In this document: in pieces, positions 6,844 through 9,449 of the stretch
Numbering within the stretch: position 1 is the first letter of the stretch
Layout: each line of letters starts with the position of its first letter
DNA from: Gemmatimonadota bacterium
Lineage (GTDB): Bacteria; Gemmatimonadota; Gemmatimonadetes; Gemmatimonadales; Gemmatimonadaceae
Direction of reading: 5' to 3'
Assembly: GCA_016794735.1 (NCBI GenBank)
Contig: JAEUJK010000473.1
Location: 1-9,449, forward strand
Length of the DNA: 9,449 nt
Program-made: the position numbers and the translations under genes
The notes under the pieces: model-generated
What the model was told of the DNA's origin: nothing
Databases searched by the model: none
What the model saw: only the letters and a program-made list of their open reading frames with translations

Positions 6844-8385
6844 TCACCACCCGAGAAAGAGCCTGATGGACGGCCAGACGCCGCGCAGGCGCTCGATGAC
6901 GCGTGTCGCGTGGGTCATCTGGAGGTAGCGGTCGAAGGACGCGGCGCGCGAGGCGGGATACGGAAACCACCACGGCTGGCCCGCCCATGGCGCCACGTCA
7001 TCGACGATCGTGCGCGTCCGCACCGCCTCGTACAGCCCCGACGCGCCGTGCGACCGGCCGTAGCCACTCAGCCCCACGCCGCCGTGATCCGCCTCGGCGA
7101 CACCGGCCACCAGGGCCACGTCGTTGATCACGACGGTTCCTGCCCGCAGGCGACGCGCGACCTCGCGCGCTCGCGTGCGAGAGCGACTCCACACGCTCGC
7201 ACTCAGTCCGAAGGGCGAGGCATTCGCTCGTGCCAACGCGTCGTCGTCACCCGTGGTCACCACGATCGGCAGGATCGGGCCGAACACTTCCTCGGTCAGG
7301 CTGCGTGCGTCGCTCGGTACGTTCACCAGGAGCGTTGGGGCAACCACCGGGCTCGCGAGGGTTCCGTGCGGCCGCTCCACCTGGGCCCCGCGTGCCGCGT
7401 CATCGTGCACGACCTGCTCGAGCGCTGCCGCGGCCCCTGCGTGGATCACGGGGCCGACATCCCACGTCGCGTCGCTCCCTGCTCGCACCCGCAACCGGCC
7501 GACTTCCGTGCGCAGCGCCTGCAGGAAGGCGTCGGCGATGCTCGCATCCACATACACCCGCTTGGTGGCCACGCAGGTCTGGCCGGCGTTGGTGAACCGA
7601 CCCCAGGTGATCCCCCGCGCCGCGACGCGCACGTCGGCATCGGCGAGCACCAGGGCGGGGTCGCTGCCGCCTAACTCCAGTGAACAGGGGATGAGCTGCT
7701 CCGCGCAGCGGGCAGCCACCAGGCGCCCCGCGCGGACCGATCCGGTGAAGAACACCTTGTCCACGCCGCCACCAACGAGGGCCTCGCCGATGGTGGCCCC
7801 GCCGTGCACGAGACCCGCCACGGCCGGTGGAATCCCCGCCTCGACCAACGTGGCGTGGATCAACGATGCCGTGCCCACCGTGAGCTCCGACGGCTTGTGG
7901 ACGACCGCATTGCCGGCGGCAAGCAGCGGCGCGAGTTGCCCCACGGGGAGCATCAGCGGGTAGTTCCACGGCGAGACAAGGGCGACCGTTCCCCACGGCT
8001 CGAACGTGGTGATGAGGCGCTTCCGCAGCAGGGCCAGCGTGGCGGAGCCACGCCGTCGCGGCTCCAACAGCGACTCCGCGTGCCGGACATAGAAGCGAAT
8101 GAGGTCGAGCGCCGTCGCAACCTCGGCGGCGAGGGCTTCTGCCTCCGGCTTGCCGGTTTCCTGCCGCACCATCCGCGCGATGGCGTGTCGTTCCTGGAAC
8201 AGCAGCATGCGCCAGCGGTCGAGGAGCGCCAGCCGTTCGACCAGCGGGCGCGCCGCCCACTCGGCTTGTGCGCCACGCGCGGCGTCGATGGCGTGCCGCA
8301 CCGTGTCCGGCGTCGCCGCCACCACCGATGCCACGGGCGCGCCCGTGAACGCGTCGCGCGTCTCGATGAACGGGCCGCTTTCCAT
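6844..8385 (-). CDS. NAD(P)+-dependent aldehyde dehydrogenase
   Basis: A 513-residue soluble ALDH-superfamily enzyme that oxidises an aldehyde to a carboxylate. Visible residues: oxyanion Asn N141 in 'SPWNYPL', cofactor Lys K164 in 'HKPSE', Rossmann 'FTGS' at 213-216, general base E237 in 'LELGGSDP', nucleophile C271 in 'FTNAGQTC' and 'EEVFGPI' further on. The 34-residue spacing from E237 to C271 is the classical one. In 'ELGGSDP' the residue after GG is Ser, as in YneI-type succinate-semialdehyde dehydrogenases. Substrate cannot be read from sequence. The C-terminus carries an aromatic/basic tail of about 43 residues ('PWWFPYP' to 'RLFLGW'). The ATG at 8385 shares one base with the VanZ TAA (TAATG) and has GGGGGA six bases upstream. 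An extension to 8481 would add 32 Gly/Arg-rich residues that lie within the VanZ gene and is rejected. Confidence 0.95.
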   Translation of the reverse strand: MESGPFIETRDAFTGAPVASVVAATPDTVRHAIDAARGAQAEWAARPLVERLALLDRWRMLLFQERHAIARMVRQETGKPEAEALAAEVATALDLIRFYVRHAESLLEPRRRGSATLALLRKRLITTFEPWGTVALVSPWNYPLMLPVGQLAPLLAAGNAVVHKPSELTVGTASLIHATLVEAGIPPAVAGLVHGGATIGEALVGGGVDKVFFTGSVRAGRLVAARCAEQLIPCSLELGGSDPALVLADADVRVAARGITWGRFTNAGQTCVATKRVYVDASIADAFLQALRTEVGRLRVRAGSDATWDVGPVIHAGAAAALEQVVHDDAARGAQVERPHGTLASPVVAPTLLVNVPSDARSLTEEVFGPILPIVVTTGDDDALARANASPFGLSASVWSRSRTRAREVARRLRAGTVVINDVALVAGVAEADHGGVGLSGYGRSHGASGLYEAVRTRTIVDDVAPWAGQPWWFPYPASRAASFDRYLQMTHATRVIERLRGVWPSIRLFLGW

Positions 8386-9449
8386 TATTTGTCCCCCGGG
8401 GCGCCCAGCGCATGGCCACCCAGCGCCCCCACCACCGCGCCGACGATCTCCGGCGTTCCGCCGGGCGTGATGCCCGCCCACAGCGGGAGCGCACCCAGCA
8501 CCACAACGGCCACGCCGAGAGGCGCCGCCAACATCGGCTTCACTGAGGCGCGCCGCGCATAGAACCCGGCGGGGAGCAGGAGACCAAGGAGAAAGAGGGC
8601 GGCCATGAACGGTTCGGGCTGCGAATACTGCACTTCGAACGGGGCCAGTGTGTGCCAGAAGCGCCCAAGCGTCACCGGGATGGTCGCGGTGCGCCCCGCT
8701 GCGAGTTCGACGTCGCGGCTCACGGAACGCACGCGGAACGACGTCTCACCCCGGGGCAGCCAGGCGCTGTCCAGCACGAACGTCGGGGATCGCAATCCCA
8801 GGCGCGATGCGTTACGCCTCCCGCGAAACACGAGGGCGTCGCCACGTTGCACCAGCTGCGCCTGTTCTCCGAGTGGGTTGCCGAGCCGGGCGAGCAACAC
8901 CGGTCGCGTCTCGCGGAGGTCAGGTCCCGTGACGATTCCCTCAAGGTCCAGTTCACCGCGCGCGTAGGCGGCAGGGCGATCCGACGGGTCAACCGGCGTC
9001 GCGTTGGGCAATCGTTCGCCAAAGAGACGGAAGCCTCGAAAGTCGCCCGTCAGCGGCGCATAACCTCCCCGCACCGGGGTCCATTGCGTGAAGTACACGT
9101 ACGCGGGAGCGGCGGCGCGAAGACTCCACGCCGCGACGCCGCCGATCACCGTTGCACCCAGGCACCAGGCCGCCAGGATTCCGCGCGCCAGGTCTCGGTC
9201 AGGACGCCACAACGACGCGCGATGCACGGCCAGCATCCACCCCACCCAGGTGCCCAGCGTGTTGGAGATGAGGTCCCCTGCGGAGGCATCGCGCCCCGGG
9301 ATCAGCTTCCATTGCAGCAGCTCGATCGCCAGGGAGAGAGCCAGCCCCGCCAGCCACGTGAACCGGCCACGATAACCGTCGCGCACCAGGGCCATTCCCA
9401 GTGGCACGAACACCACGACATTGGCGACAAAATCGAGCCCGCCGAGCGA
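8385..9449 (-). CDS. VanZ-family membrane protein with LamG-like domain (5' end beyond window)
   Basis: The frame is open to the right edge, so 354 C-terminal residues are visible and the true start is outside. A GTG at 9416 is not a convincing start: the codons before it encode 'GGLDFVANV', which joins 'VVFVPLG' to make the conserved VanZ D-x-x-x-N...F-x-P-L-G motif. The second VanZ motif follows: 'ELLQWKLIPGRDASAGD', then 'NTLGTWVGW'. After another helix (visible residues about 88-110), residues about 126-271 form a beta-rich soluble region with 'ELDLEGIVTG', 'RPVLLARLGN', 'QLVQRGDALVF' and 'TSFRVRSVSRDVEL'. This resembles the LamG/concanavalin-like domain seen in some long VanZ proteins. 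Two or three more membrane helices follow (about 281-298, 305-325 and 333-349). VanZ itself gives low-level teicoplanin resistance, but most family members have no known function. Its TAA overlaps the ALDH ATG. Confidence 0.85.
   Translation of the reverse strand, partial: SLGGLDFVANVVVFVPLGMALVRDGYRGRFTWLAGLALSLAIELLQWKLIPGRDASAGDLISNTLGTWVGWMLAVHRASLWRPDRDLARGILAAWCLGATVIGGVAAWSLRAAAPAYVYFTQWTPVRGGYAPLTGDFRGFRLFGERLPNATPVDPSDRPAAYARGELDLEGIVTGPDLRETRPVLLARLGNPLGEQAQLVQRGDALVFRGRRNASRLGLRSPTFVLDSAWLPRGETSFRVRSVSRDVELAAGRTATIPVTLGRFWHTLAPFEVQYSQPEPFMAALFLLGLLLPAGFYARRASVKPMLAAPLGVAVVVLGALPLWAGITPGGTPEIVGAVVGALGGHALGAPGDK

Noticed and set aside
2240..7675. GTTAGGC/GCCTAAC copies as integron attC core sites
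   Set aside because: The heptamer matches the attC core consensus, but each copy is single, lies inside a conserved gene, and has no inverse partner or attC-length palindrome.
8386..8481. Upstream extension of the aldehyde dehydrogenase by 32 residues
   Set aside because: The extra residues are Gly/Arg-rich, overlap the VanZ coding region, and lack the strong ribosome site found before ATG 8385.
7400..8506. 368-codon minus-strand frame overlapping the aldehyde dehydrogenase
   Set aside because: Out-of-frame shadow of the ALDH gene, Arg/Gly/Ala-rich without motifs.
9414..9416. GTG at 9416 as the start of the VanZ gene
   Set aside because: Codons upstream to the window edge remain open and encode the conserved VanZ D-x-x-x-N segment, so the true start is outside the window.
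1..9449. CRISPR array, tRNA/rRNA genes, insertion sequence, prophage or defence system
   Set aside because: No repeat-spacer pattern, RNA gene signature, transposase, integrase or defence-type domain was seen on either strand.

Overview
The window is very GC-rich (about two thirds by eye) bacterial chromosome, and every credible gene lies on the minus strand. Long antisense ORFs, near absence of TTA codons, GTG starts and one-base stop/start overlaps suit a high-GC, densely packed genome. The MetH subtype has a 'LDVCVA' motif in the folate domain, like actinobacterial MetH. The SAM-domain signature 'RYSWGYGACPD' also occurs outside Proteobacteria. A lineage such as Gemmatimonadota or a similar soil phylum would fit, but this is an impression and not a demonstrated assignment.

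In transcription order (right to left): (i) a VanZ-family membrane protein whose start lies beyond the right edge (9449 to 8385); (ii) an aldehyde dehydrogenase overlapping it by one base (8385 to 6844); (iii) a YggT-family membrane protein (6791 to 6198); (iv) a YggU/DUF167 small protein, again overlapping by one base (6198 to 5908); (v) a 149-base gap with a direct repeat and GC hairpins ending in a T-tract; (vi) full-length cobalamin-dependent methionine synthase metH (5758 to 2141); (vii) one base later, a fused homocysteine S-methyltransferase/methylenetetrahydrofolate reductase (2139 to 265); (viii) overlapping its stop by one base, a response-regulator receiver domain running off the left edge (265 to 1).

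The core is a two-gene methionine/one-carbon operon. The MTHFR half of the second protein makes 5-methyl-THF and MetH uses it to methylate homocysteine. The second protein also has its own zinc-site homocysteine methyltransferase domain, so the operon holds two homocysteine-activating domains. A two-component response regulator is coupled directly to this operon. The right half is a separate tight cluster (VanZ, aldehyde dehydrogenase, YggT, YggU) with no obvious shared pathway, separated from metH by the hairpin/T-tract gap.

No tRNA, rRNA, CRISPR, insertion sequence, phage or toxin system was seen. I did not find a clearly new multi-gene system. The best leads are the structured metH leader that ends almost at the start codon, the heptamer GTTAGGC that contains every in-frame TTA codon of the window, the response regulator coupled to the methionine operon, and the VanZ protein with an inserted LamG-like domain.
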